Source: DATDIC01 sp963777625 (GTDB lineage: Bacteria > Pseudomonadota > Alphaproteobacteria > Acetobacterales > Acetobacteraceae). Taken from it: a DNA stretch of 64,000 bases. The translations under genes were made by a program, and so were the position numbers. Shown piece after piece: positions 18,792 through 27,419 of this stretch (within the stretch, counting starts at the first letter, position 1; each line of letters opens with the position of its first letter). The stretch spans positions 496,001 through 560,000 of the forward strand of contig CAVZRO010000001.1 of NCBI GenBank assembly GCA_963777625.1. Direction: 5' to 3'. The notes under the pieces were generated by a model. The model was not told where the DNA came from. It did no database searches and was given only the letters and a program-made list of their open reading frames with translations.

Positions 18792-20192
18792 ATGAGCGCG
18801 GGAACCGCGGCGACTTCATCAGTGAAGGAAACGCCAGAGCAGGCGTTGATGCGTGCACAAACCGCGGCCCAGGGCAAGCGCCACGGAGAAGCGGCCGGCA
18901 TTTGCAACGATGTTCTTGCTCTGGCTCCCGAGCATCCCGGCGCCCTCGCTCTTCTTGGCGTCGTGTCAGCTCATACAGGGCAGCCGGAGCGGGCGATCGA
19001 ATTTTTGGACCGTGCGATCAAGCGCAACGCTAACGTAGCATCGTGGCACGCCAACCTCTGCTCTCTCTACCGTATCATGAACCGAATACAAGAGGCATTG
19101 GTGGCCGGCCAGGAAGCCGTGAGATTGGCGCCGGAAAGCCCTGATAACTTGGTAAATCTTTCCCTCGTATTTACGGATATAGACGAACGCGACCGATCGA
19201 TTGCGTGCTTGCTACGTGCGTTGGGCCTAAATCCCTCCCACGCTGATGCGAGGCTCGCACTAGCGCAAAATCTTCTTGCTCGCGGCGAGTTCGAGCCAGG
19301 TTGGATAGAGTACGAATGGAGGAATGAGACCGAAGCTGGGAAAGGACAGTTGCCACGTATCACGTCGGCTCCCTGGAATGGAATGCGCATTTCCGGAGGA
19401 AAGATACTGCTGATCGGTGATCAGGGCTATGGTGATACAATTCAGTTCGCCCGCTACATACCTCTTGTGGCCGAACGATGTCAGCAGGTGATCCTTGGCT
19501 GCAGCGCTGAGATGGCACCGTTGCTGTCGAGAATACCGGGTGTGGGTGTATGCTGCCATCGGTGGAACGAAATTCCAGGACATGCTGCCCACACCCGGCT
19601 CTCCAGTCTAGCTGGACTGTTCCATACTCGTCTGGAAACCATCCCGGGCGGAGTGCCCTATCTTACGCCTGATCCCGTCAGAACGAGGATTTGGTCCGAT
19701 CGCCTGAATTCGCAACTGCCGTCAGGCCCTCGGCGGATCGGCATCGCCTGGAGCGGGAGACCAACACACCCGAATGACCGGCGGCGGTCAATTCGGCTGG
19801 AACACCTTGCGCCCCTCGCCGGGGCGGGGCCAGCGTCCTTCGTCAGCCTGCAAAAGCCGCTGCCTTCGGCGGACGTCAGTTCGATGTCAGTTTTCCCGGG
19901 ATTGGCTGACATTTCTGAACTGTTGATCGACTTTGAAGAAACCGCTGCTCTGATTGCTAATCTCGATTTAGTAATCACTGTAGATACAGCTATGGGCCAT
20001 TTGTCCGGGGCCCTCGGCAAACCCGTCTGGATACTGCTACCCAAGGCAAGCGATTGGCGGTGGCTGCTGGATCGCCCTGATAGTCCCTGGTATCCTTGTG
20101 TTCGTCTGTTCCGCCAACGCGTTCCGGGTATATGGCAGCCTGTAATTGAGGAAGCTACTGAAGCACTGAAGGGACTGTTGGAATTGGCGTAG
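18792..20192 (+). CDS. TPR-repeat protein with GT9-like glycosyltransferase domain
   Basis: 466 residues. N-terminal ~165 residues are three to four TPRs (AAGICNDVLALAPEHPGALA; AIEFLDRAIKRNANVASWHA; QEALVAGQEAVRLAPESPDN). From ~195 a heptosyltransferase-like fold follows: GGKILLIGDQGYGDTIQFAR then YIPLVAERC, RRIGIAWSGRPTHPNDRRRS, and DLVITVDTAMGHLSGALGKP. Such TPR-GT9-like proteins are common in alphaproteobacteria and are usually assigned to polysaccharide or flagellin/O-glycan work, unproven here. Only six bases separate its stop from the next gene start, so the two are probably co-transcribed. Confidence 0.85.
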   Translation: MSAGTAATSSVKETPEQALMRAQTAAQGKRHGEAAGICNDVLALAPEHPGALALLGVVSAHTGQPERAIEFLDRAIKRNANVASWHANLCSLYRIMNRIQEALVAGQEAVRLAPESPDNLVNLSLVFTDIDERDRSIACLLRALGLNPSHADARLALAQNLLARGEFEPGWIEYEWRNETEAGKGQLPRITSAPWNGMRISGGKILLIGDQGYGDTIQFARYIPLVAERCQQVILGCSAEMAPLLSRIPGVGVCCHRWNEIPGHAAHTRLSSLAGLFHTRLETIPGGVPYLTPDPVRTRIWSDRLNSQLPSGPRRIGIAWSGRPTHPNDRRRSIRLEHLAPLAGAGPASFVSLQKPLPSADVSSMSVFPGLADISELLIDFEETAALIANLDLVITVDTAMGHLSGALGKPVWILLPKASDWRWLLDRPDSPWYPCVRLFRQRVPGIWQPVIEEATEALKGLLELA

Positions 20193-20198
20193 CAAAAA

Positions 20199-21317
20199 GT
20201 GGTGGCCCCGGTGAATTCGGCTGTTGATCATGTTGAACCGGAAATTTCAGAATTGGCTGCCTCTGGCTTGTTCAACTCTGCGTGGTACCTAACAGAAAAT
20301 CCTGACGTCCGATCAGCCAACCTCAATCCGCTCCAGCATTGGTTCAGGTTCGGATGCCGGGAAGCGCGCAATCCTAATAGATATTTCGATGTGTCGTGGT
20401 ATCTGGAGCGAAACCCCGATGTTAGAAGGGCCGGATTGAACCCACTGCTGCATTATTTGCGACATGGCGAATTGGAAGGCCGCAGGCCGATATCTTATTT
20501 TAACCCTCTGTGGTACCGTGTCGCCTATGAAATCCCACCAAATTACCTCGCCCTCCGCCATTTTCTGACGTTTCGATACAACGGTCGATACGCCCCCTGC
20601 CCTGAGCTTTACAGCCTATCGCGATTGCAAGCATCTCGCGAACAGCCGGATACGACAGAGGACATATTTGCGTCCGCGATTGACCATGCTTTGGAACGAG
20701 GAGCAGATGCATGGCCAGACGAGGAGATTGTTGCAACATCGGGTTTGCTCGACAACAACTACTACCTGATTAACGGGACTGATGTGCACGAGGCGGAGTT
20801 GAAGCCATCTTCGCATTTCTGTAGATTTGGCTGGAGGGAGGGGCGCAAACCAAATATATACTTCGACAGTCTCTGGTACATAGAGACGAATCCGAATGTG
20901 TCCCGCTTAGACATTAATCCCCTCGTTCACTATATTATCGAAGGTGAGGACGCTGGACGACGCCCGATAGTCTATTTTGATCCACTTTGGTACCGACAGA
21001 AATATGGAGTTCGAGACAGAACAAATGCGCTAGCTCACTACCTGACCCATCGGCGCACTCAAAGCTACAGCCCTAACTCACTCTTTGATGTGGAATGGTA
21101 TGTAAGGAACTCTGGAGCAGTGATTGGGCGCAATCGGGATCCGTTCGCGCACTACCTTGAATTCGGCACATTTGATAATATAAACCCCTCACCAAACTTC
21201 GATGCAGGCGCCTATCGACGTAATTATTTGGGTCGCCCCAGCCGCGCATTCAGGCGGTTGGTAAACCCGGAACGGCATAATCCTTTGGTGCATTACCTTT
21301 TGAGTACTTATAAGTGA
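20199..21317 (+). CDS. WY/NPDV tandem-repeat protein of unknown function
   Basis: 372 residues from GTG 20199, nearly all built from ~30-40-residue repeats. Each unit has an aromatic-W-Y start, N-P-D/N-V, then N-P-L-x-H-(Y/W)-(L/F)-x-x-G and R-x-P. Examples are NSAWYLTENPDVRSANLNPL, DVSWYLERNPDVRRAGLNPL and DSLWYIETNPNVSRLDINPL. At least six units are visible, some degenerate. Repeats of this type are often fused to glycosyltransferases in alphaproteobacteria and cyanobacteria; here they stand alone beside a TPR-GT9 gene. No signal peptide. A protein- or glycan-binding scaffold is a reasonable guess only. Confidence 0.7.
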   Translation: MVAPVNSAVDHVEPEISELAASGLFNSAWYLTENPDVRSANLNPLQHWFRFGCREARNPNRYFDVSWYLERNPDVRRAGLNPLLHYLRHGELEGRRPISYFNPLWYRVAYEIPPNYLALRHFLTFRYNGRYAPCPELYSLSRLQASREQPDTTEDIFASAIDHALERGADAWPDEEIVATSGLLDNNYYLINGTDVHEAELKPSSHFCRFGWREGRKPNIYFDSLWYIETNPNVSRLDINPLVHYIIEGEDAGRRPIVYFDPLWYRQKYGVRDRTNALAHYLTHRRTQSYSPNSLFDVEWYVRNSGAVIGRNRDPFAHYLEFGTFDNINPSPNFDAGAYRRNYLGRPSRAFRRLVNPERHNPLVHYLLSTYK

Positions 21318-21343
21318 CCCTTCTGCCGTCATGATAGGGTCAC
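21314..21343. terminator. Inverted repeat after the repeat-protein gene
   Basis: GTGACCC 21314-21320 and GGGTCAC 21337-21343 form a 7-bp stem around the stop codon, without a T-run. It lies at the end of the accessory operon and before the first phage gene. Confidence 0.4.
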
Positions 21344-21389
21344 ACTGCATCGGACATATCAGAAGATATGCAAGCAAACGCGAGTCAGC

Positions 21390-21707
21390 TCAGCTGGCGA
21401 TCTTCGTTCCAGGCGCCGCCTGCGACGATAAGCCGCTAGGTGCACTGGCGGGGGATGCTGTCGTACTCTGCAATGGCGGCACATTTAGGCCCGCAGATAT
21501 CAGGTTCTCGATACCGCTTGCAATCGCTGACGCTTGTGCATTGAGCCCCGTATTCTCAGGCCATATAACTCCAGCAAGTCCGCCGATCGCGAGGGGCAGG
21601 GCTTGCTGCCAGGTTAGAGCACCCGAGGCAACTGCGCCCAACGAAGCAAGAATCGCTGCGATGCCCGTACCGGTCGTCGACTGGCCAAGCCAGGATTTAA
21701 TAGTCAT
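21390..21707 (-). CDS. Small membrane protein, holin-like
   Basis: 105 residues. Begins MTIKSWLGQSTTGTGIAAIL; two hydrophobic stretches (TGIAAILASLGAVASGAL and ALPLAIGGLAGVIWP) separated by a short WQQ turn, then an A/S/P-rich hydrophilic tail. Size, two-helix hairpin and position at the 3' end of the phage late block suit a class II-type holin or a holin-like membrane protein. There is no recognisable family signature and no endolysin next to it. GGAGG lies just upstream of the ATG. Confidence 0.5.
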   Translation of the reverse strand: MTIKSWLGQSTTGTGIAAILASLGAVASGALTWQQALPLAIGGLAGVIWPENTGLNAQASAIASGIENLISAGLNVPPLQSTTASPASAPSGLSSQAAPGTKIAS

Positions 21708-21733
21708 GCAAACCTCCTTAGATTAGATCGCGC

Positions 21734-22645
21734 CTATAGGCTATTAGAGTCCTCATCGCGACTGCGGAGATACCGATCGATATCCCGCCGCAGGCTCGGT
21801 TTGTTACCTTTTAGTTCGAAAACTCCTGAGACGTTGCGCTTAAGATCGGTAACAGGGTTGAACCCATGGCGAATCAGTACCTGCCACCGGTCGGCATATC
21901 TTCTCTTGTCCTTTGCACCATGCCAATTGTGCTCGATAGTGCCTGGCACGTAGCTGATATTACCCGCAATAAATCGCTCCGCTCGTGCCTGCCATTCGTA
22001 AAGAGGCTCGGCATAACTAGCACCAATTCCACCAGGAAGACTTGCTGCCACCTGGCCTACCAGAGCGAGTGCCATATGATGATCTCCCGCTCCCAACGAA
22101 GCGGTCTCGATCAGCCCTCCTAAGTTATTCACAGCCTCTCTAGTAGCCGCCCAGGCGTAGCCTGGATGAGCAAACGTATAGGGTCCCGGCCCCACAGGTT
22201 GGTTATCCGCCCATTGCCTGCAAAATGCGCGATGCACTTGCAGATGTTCGCCACGGGGCCCGAGGTCGTAGCAATCGCTCCAGGGTTGGACAATCTCATA
22301 TTGTTGCAAAGCGTCCACGGTAGCAGCAGCCCAGTCTGTGCGACGGAAGCAGATATCCGCATCGATCCACGCTACATAACGCCAATCATCACGAAGCCGG
22401 GATATCCCGATGTTAATCAGATTTTCCTTCACCCAGACCAATGACTTCGCACGAACGGCAACATGGTTGATGTGAGTGTTCTCCGCCAACTCGAACGGGC
22501 GATCTCCGTACGCGCATTCGACCGTAGTCAGACGCACTCCGCTGTCCAGCATGTGTTGCTCGAACGATCGGTACAGGCTCAATCTGGAAGCCCATCTGAT
22601 CGGATTGGAGACGACCGTCACGACATCAAGAATATTCGCATTCAT
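21734..22645 (-). CDS. GT-A type glycosyltransferase-like protein in the phage late region
   Basis: 303 residues. Contains the nucleotide-sugar/metal motif YVAWIDADICF (DxD-like), preceded by 'VKENLINIGISRLRDDWRYV', as in GT-A glycosyltransferases that modify a host surface. The tail GTIEHNWHGAKDKRRYADRW resembles phage and host proteins of this type. A role in altering the host polysaccharide or virion glycosylation is inferred from position among spike genes. No membrane segment is seen. It is on the same strand as the virion genes. Confidence 0.65.
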   Translation of the reverse strand: MNANILDVVTVVSNPIRWASRLSLYRSFEQHMLDSGVRLTTVECAYGDRPFELAENTHINHVAVRAKSLVWVKENLINIGISRLRDDWRYVAWIDADICFRRTDWAAATVDALQQYEIVQPWSDCYDLGPRGEHLQVHRAFCRQWADNQPVGPGPYTFAHPGYAWAATREAVNNLGGLIETASLGAGDHHMALALVGQVAASLPGGIGASYAEPLYEWQARAERFIAGNISYVPGTIEHNWHGAKDKRRYADRWQVLIRHGFNPVTDLKRNVSGVFELKGNKPSLRRDIDRYLRSRDEDSNSL

Positions 22646-22679
22646 TGGTTTCGATCCATGCGCTCTTTGGTTGATGCGA

Positions 22680-22805
22680 TCGCTGATGCGTGCGCCGCAC
22701 CGCAGAAGTATCGGCCTCCAGTGCCATCCGCCGCTGGGCAGCGAAGGCGATCATCTCACGCAGCAAATCGGCGTCGGAGGACTTCTCCAGGAGCTTCTTA
22801 AGGGC
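22680..22805 (-). pseudogene. IS256-family transposase N-terminal fragment
   Basis: On the minus strand this 22646-23020 gap reads KKLLEKSSDADLLREMIAFA then AQRRMALEA, which matches the N-terminal part of Mutator/IS256 transposases. Similarity fades after 'ADTSAVRRTHQ', and no catalytic domain follows. A short decayed fragment. It sits where a phage endolysin gene might be expected. No intact insertion-sequence ends were seen. Confidence 0.5.
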
Positions 22806-22893
22806 AATCCTGACGTTCGTTATCGTGATGCCCTCGGGTCAGAGTTGCGATTCGCAACCCAATTCTACCCTGGTGCACCGCGGTGAGCGTGGC

Positions 22894-22957
22894 TGTGGAT
22901 AAATAGCCCGCCTCCGCCGTGACTCTTGGCGCTCGCCTCGGCGGGCTACTTACCCAC
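22894..22957. repeat. Hairpin with perfect DnaA-box sequence
   Basis: GTGGATAAATAGCCCGCC (22895-22912) pairs with GGCGGGCTACTTACCCAC (22940-22957) with two G-U-compatible mismatches. The left arm includes TGTGGATAA, the complement of the TTATCCACA box. The arm start GTGGATAA is shared with the inner arm of the element at 9948. Confidence 0.5.
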
Positions 22958-23020
22958 CGCTGCTACATCACCCGATGGGACATGACCGCACGGCAGGTCT
23001 CCCGAAGCGGCCAGCACGTA

Positions 23021-23362
23021 TCAATGCGTGCCGATCAGCGTGCTCCACCCGTACGCAATGAGTGCCAAAAGCGCTCCGGTAAGCAGACTCTTCCAGAAGG
23101 CCCAGTCCTCTCTGCTCACAAATTTCTCCGTAACGTCTCTCAGGCTCTGACGGAACGTTTCTGCCTGTCCTTCCAGAGCCGCGGTAAAACGCTCCGCAAG
23201 CGACCTCAGGCTGGCCTCCAGCTCGGCATCCCGGTTAGATAGCTTTTCCACCGCTGTTACTACGTGGCGCATCTGCTCTTCTAATCTTGCCAGCCGCTCG
23301 ACCAGCTCGTCTGTTATCGCAACTAGCTGTCCGGCGTGCGCAGAATTGTTCTGCCGCATCAA
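23021..23362 (-). CDS. Coiled-coil protein with C-terminal membrane helix
   Basis: 113 residues. A long heptad-rich helix (VERLARLEEQMRHVVTAVEK onward, then ELEASLRSLAERFTAALEGQ) is followed by a C-terminal hydrophobic segment LLTGALLALIAYGWSTLIG. This layout matches phage haemolysin/XhlA-like or holin-associated proteins and some i-spanin-like proteins, but no signature proves it. It follows the spike gene and precedes the lysis end, which supports a lysis or membrane role. Confidence 0.5.
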   Translation of the reverse strand: MMRQNNSAHAGQLVAITDELVERLARLEEQMRHVVTAVEKLSNRDAELEASLRSLAERFTAALEGQAETFRQSLRDVTEKFVSREDWAFWKSLLTGALLALIAYGWSTLIGTH

Positions 23363-23406
23363 AGGTTCCTCATGTATCTTATATTTTCATATGCCGTCCG
23401 GAGCAG

Positions 23407-25546
23407 CTAGCCCTGGCTATCGTTTAGCGCTATTGGCGTCGTGGTGGCAGCGAGCGGATAATTGATGTTCCACGCGGATCCGAGATCGCTGCCGATATCC
23501 CAACCGATAGGTTTTGCAACGGACGAAAAATTGTCGGTGACAGCGTTACCCCGACCCATATTGCCAGTGTAGGTTGTTGTATCCGCCGGGGAGTAGCTGC
23601 CATATGGATAAAACAGCAGGCACTGTGCACTTGGGTTGACCAGCGGCTGAGAAAGCGTAAGTTGCAGGTGGGTTGCATCAATTCGGACGCACGCGACAGC
23701 CTGTACCAGCGTCCCTGGCGTCGCCACCGAGCCGCCGTCCATCACCAAAAAGCCCTGTCCTTGCTGCGCAAGCAATGGCACGATCAGGTCATTACCCGCG
23801 TCGTGCTGCACCGTGAGGACCACGCTCGTATCCGACTGCCGCCAGGCGTGCGCGATTGTTGGTCCACCTACGGTCGGCAGTCCGGGCGGGACGGCAGTCT
23901 GCGAATCGTTGCGCGCCACAGCGTACAACGCGCGCGCCACGATTGGCGCCGCACGCCGAGCGAACAGCGTCAGGTCCGGGAGATCTCTGTGCGCCGGATC
24001 ACCCCCGGTCTGAATACCGGTCGTTGCATCGTAGCTCGCTCCGTTATTGTTGCTATCCGCTGTCATGGGGTTCCCCATGATCACATTCTGGATGGGATCC
24101 GCGACAATCGACGCCACCACCTCACGCTGCATTTGTATCCCGTCGGTGTTCCCGAACGGAATAGCGTTCCACCAGATCACCGGCATATTGGCCGCTGTTG
24201 CCCCGGGAATCATCGATCGGAACAGCGCGATCCATCGCTTTGCCGCATGCTGATAACGTGTCCACTCGGTCGCATAGGATCGGTAGCTGTCAGTTTCGCT
24301 CCACCACAGCACGAGGGCTGCAATATCCGCCTGGTCCTCGGCAGGCAAGGCGGCCAGGAATGTGCTCACATTGTTGCCCATAGCTCCCGGCGACCAGCCA
24401 GACGGATCCGAACCATCCTGCGGGTCTTGCAGGAACGTGCCTGCATAGGTGGGGTTGATCTCTGGCTGATAGTAGATACCCATGCCGGGGACCATCGTTC
24501 CTGGCGCTCCATCAGTCTGCGTCTGCGACGCCCGGCCATAGGCGATTGCCCCCAACCACCATGCAACACCCTGCGCTAGGGTTACATCCGCGCCAGCAGA
24601 AATCACCGCATTGTTCGCGTTCGATTGGCCGTTGAAAGTCAGGATTAGGCCCTTTCGTGCCCCGAGCGCCCAGCGGGCCACATAAGTATTGAGCCCGTCG
24701 ATCTCTGCGGTGCTCAGGGCCCGTTCCCAGCTCGCTAACTCGTGGAACCAGCACTGAGCACCACCGGTCCAGCTCGCTCCGTCATGCCCGAGCAACAGCG
24801 TCGCGAGCCCCGTGCTCGCGATCGGGTTCGTTATGCCAGCCGCGGTTTGACTCCCATCCAGCCAAACATCGATCCCGATACTCGGCGTGTTGCGGATCAC
24901 CAATGCATGTGTGTGCCGTCGAGTCATCGCCGACGACAACACCGTTGCCGAGCTACTGCCCGGAAAAAGTACCTAACTGCCCGGCTCCGGCAAAACCATC
25001 AAGTTGTAGAACCACTGTACTTTCGGAACAAATCAGGGCATGGTTGCTCGCGTCCGTATAGGGCGAATAAATGGACTGTTTCCAGTTCGGCCGGGACCAT
25101 ACGAATACTAGGGTCCATGCCACGTCCGCGCCCATAGTCACGTTCGGCACCTGCAAGCCGAGATTGGGATCCAGAAACGGATAATACGGCCCATTTCCCA
25201 GGTCATGGCCGGCACCGCCCAGGACACCAGAGAGTCGCGGAGTTGCGATCGGCTGGTTAGCATTGGACGAAAAGAAGAACGGAGTTGCCGCCCGCTGTCC
25301 GCCCGATAGGTCGATCAGGCTGGTGATTGCCAGTCCCCAGCCCGCCAGCGGGTTGCCGGAGGCATCTCCGGCATTGGCGAAGTTCGACGCGTCCCACCAG
25401 CCCGACAGACCGGCGATCGCATTGGGTGCCGTCCCAGGGGTGCCGCCTCCATCACCCGTGCCCGCAACGCGCAGTGAACGCCACAACACCGGCCTGCCAG
25501 GCGCGCGGAACATGGCGCGCAACGGCGAGATCTGAGCTACCGACAT
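23407..25546 (-). pseudogene. Phage tail protein with LamG-like and SGNH/sialate-esterase-like regions, frameshifted
   Basis: The N-terminal frame (ATG 25546, 197 residues) has a jelly-roll/LamG-like region: GLSGWWDASNFANAGDASGN, ALICSESTVVLQLDG. It stops at 24953. The C-terminal frame continues the lectin-like module (THALVIRNTPSIGIDVWLDG) and then an esterase-type segment beginning LILTFNGQSNANN, as in SASA/SGNH acetyl-esterases. Removing one base of the A5 run at 24964-24968 joins them as LGTFPGSSSATVLSSAM. The intact protein of about 712 residues would bind and possibly deacetylate host polysaccharide. Catalytic residues beyond the Ser were not verified. Confidence 0.7.
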
Positions 25547-25560
25547 GATGGGAGAGCTTG

Positions 25561-27321
25561 CTAGGTAATCGTGAAAGCTACGACATTGCCGCCCGACAGC
25601 ACGGAGTCATGCTGGGCCACACTGGCCAGGATATTCCCCGATCCGTCTGTCTCCACGGCCCAGAAATAATAAGTTCCCGGCGTACCGGGCGTTGGCACCG
25701 CAAAAGAATACCAATACTGGTTGCCGCTGTTGATATAGTTGCCGGCTGCTTGCGTCAGCCCGCTGAGCGAAGACGGTGGCACAGTCGGCGAGGTGTTCCA
25801 GCCAAAATAAACTGTCGCGGGGGCCGAATATCCACCATCCTGGCTGGTGGACAGGTCAGAGACATTGGCCTGGGTGCTCGAACTATGCGGATAGCTGGTG
25901 CCACCTGAGTAGGGCAAAAACCCAGAGCCCATGGCATAGTTGCCGGTGGCCGCACTTTGCGTGGTCGCGTTTGCCGTCCCAGTGAACACGGAGTTACCGG
26001 ACCCATTTACCGCCTGAACTTGCAGATCGTACTCCGTTGCAGCGGTCAGGCCGCCGAGCGTATAACTCGCACTGCTGACGCCGCTCTGCTGTGTCCAACT
26101 AGAACTTCCGGTGACCCGCCATTGCACCGTGTAGCTGGTGGCCGCACCATGTGTGCTGTCCTGCACCGGCGCCGCCCAGGACATCGGGACGGTGCTGGAT
26201 GTCGTTGTACCGACCGCGAAGCCCGTCGGCACGCCGGGCGCATAATTCACCGCGGCCCCCGTGCTGCCGGACACCACGGTCGACGCCGATCCGGACCCGG
26301 CAGCATTCACTGCGGTCACCTCGAAGTCGTACTCCGTCGAAGCCGTCAGGCCGGCCGCCGTGAACCCGATCGAGGCGGTATTACCGCTTCCAGTCCAGTC
26401 GCCTCCGATCGTGGTCACCCGCCACTGCACCGTGTACGTCGATGGCGTTCCCCCCGAGGATGGCGCGGTCCACGACAGGGTAATCGAGTTGGGCGTGCTG
26501 CTGCCGACCGTCAGGCCGGTAGTTTGTCCTGGGGCTGCCAACGTCACGCCCGCCCCACTTATCTCCACAAAATTCAGGCCGCCGCCTGAATAAGTTCCAG
26601 CTATCACATGTCCGACCTGTCCGACCGGGATGCTCGCCGCTCCCGACGATGTCGTGAACCCACTTCCCAGCGTCACCGTACCTGATGACGCATTGATTAT
26701 CGTACAGATGAACCCGCTCCCCTGAGTGCTAAATGCCGGATTTATGGTCACCGGCTGCGAACAGATCAGGATTGCGTTATTGTGAATCGAACCATCGAGC
26801 TGCGTTGTGGCCTCGACCTCCATCACCGTTCTCTTCCAACCCGGTAGATGCCCCAGAACCCACGCCCACAACGCCGAGAAACTTTGGACGAGCATGGTCG
26901 AACTACCCTGTCCGACCCAGAAACTATCACTGTCCGAGGGAGGAGAGGCCACCTGGCCCTGGTCGATTGTCTCTCCTTCCAGGAGATCTGCCAGCGTAAT
27001 CGTCTTGTTGTTACCACCTTGGCTGATATACACAAGGTCGGCAGAGGATATGGTTCCGGTTTGTGTTGCACCAATAAAGCCGGCCGCCGTCAAAGTTCCA
27101 CTGCTAAACTCGAGGCCATCCCCAATTGTAACCGACTCGGGCCCCCCATCGCCGGTACTTACGCGGCCAAGGAGAACTCCTGTAGGTGCGAGAATCGCCG
27201 GCTGCGTACTCGATAGCAGCGTACCAACCGAAACAGCGCGCGTAACGCCTGCCTGGCTTACAGGTATTTCGTCGGCTGCATTAACTGTGTCCGCAGTCGG
27301 AAGTTGCTGGATTGTAGGCAT
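25561..27321 (-). CDS. Tail spike/fibre with FN3 domains
   Basis: 586 residues. The N-terminal ~85 residues (MPTIQQLPTADTVNAADEIP and then VSQAGVTRA...) resemble the start of the spike at 28187-31112, suggesting a shared virion-attachment module. The middle contains two fibronectin type III domains (about 270-460: TGLTVGSSTPNSITLSWTAP and PTGFAVGTTTSSTVPMSWAA). The remainder is beta-rich and G/S/T-rich. It is likely a receptor-binding or structural fibre. ATG 27321 has a weak upstream purine tract. It lies downstream of the methyltransferase gene. Confidence 0.75.
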   Translation of the reverse strand: MPTIQQLPTADTVNAADEIPVSQAGVTRAVSVGTLLSSTQPAILAPTGVLLGRVSTGDGGPESVTIGDGLEFSSGTLTAAGFIGATQTGTISSADLVYISQGGNNKTITLADLLEGETIDQGQVASPPSDSDSFWVGQGSSTMLVQSFSALWAWVLGHLPGWKRTVMEVEATTQLDGSIHNNAILICSQPVTINPAFSTQGSGFICTIINASSGTVTLGSGFTTSSGAASIPVGQVGHVIAGTYSGGGLNFVEISGAGVTLAAPGQTTGLTVGSSTPNSITLSWTAPSSGGTPSTYTVQWRVTTIGGDWTGSGNTASIGFTAAGLTASTEYDFEVTAVNAAGSGSASTVVSGSTGAAVNYAPGVPTGFAVGTTTSSTVPMSWAAPVQDSTHGAATSYTVQWRVTGSSSWTQQSGVSSASYTLGGLTAATEYDLQVQAVNGSGNSVFTGTANATTQSAATGNYAMGSGFLPYSGGTSYPHSSSTQANVSDLSTSQDGGYSAPATVYFGWNTSPTVPPSSLSGLTQAAGNYINSGNQYWYSFAVPTPGTPGTYYFWAVETDGSGNILASVAQHDSVLSGGNVVAFTIT

Positions 27322-27419
27322 CAGATGATTCCCTGATCGGAATTGATTATACGAACTTCCGGCATGACAGTCAGATTAGGTTGGATATCCTGACGACGGT
27401 TGCAACAGTCTATGTCCCT

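Noticed and set aside
22476..22886. 136-codon plus-strand frame near the glycosyltransferase
   Set aside because: Lies across the glycosyltransferase 5' end and the transposase fragment; no homology.
23662..24579. 305-codon plus-strand frame inside the tail protein gene
   Set aside because: Basic, H/R/C-rich shadow; the minus strand has the esterase-like domain.
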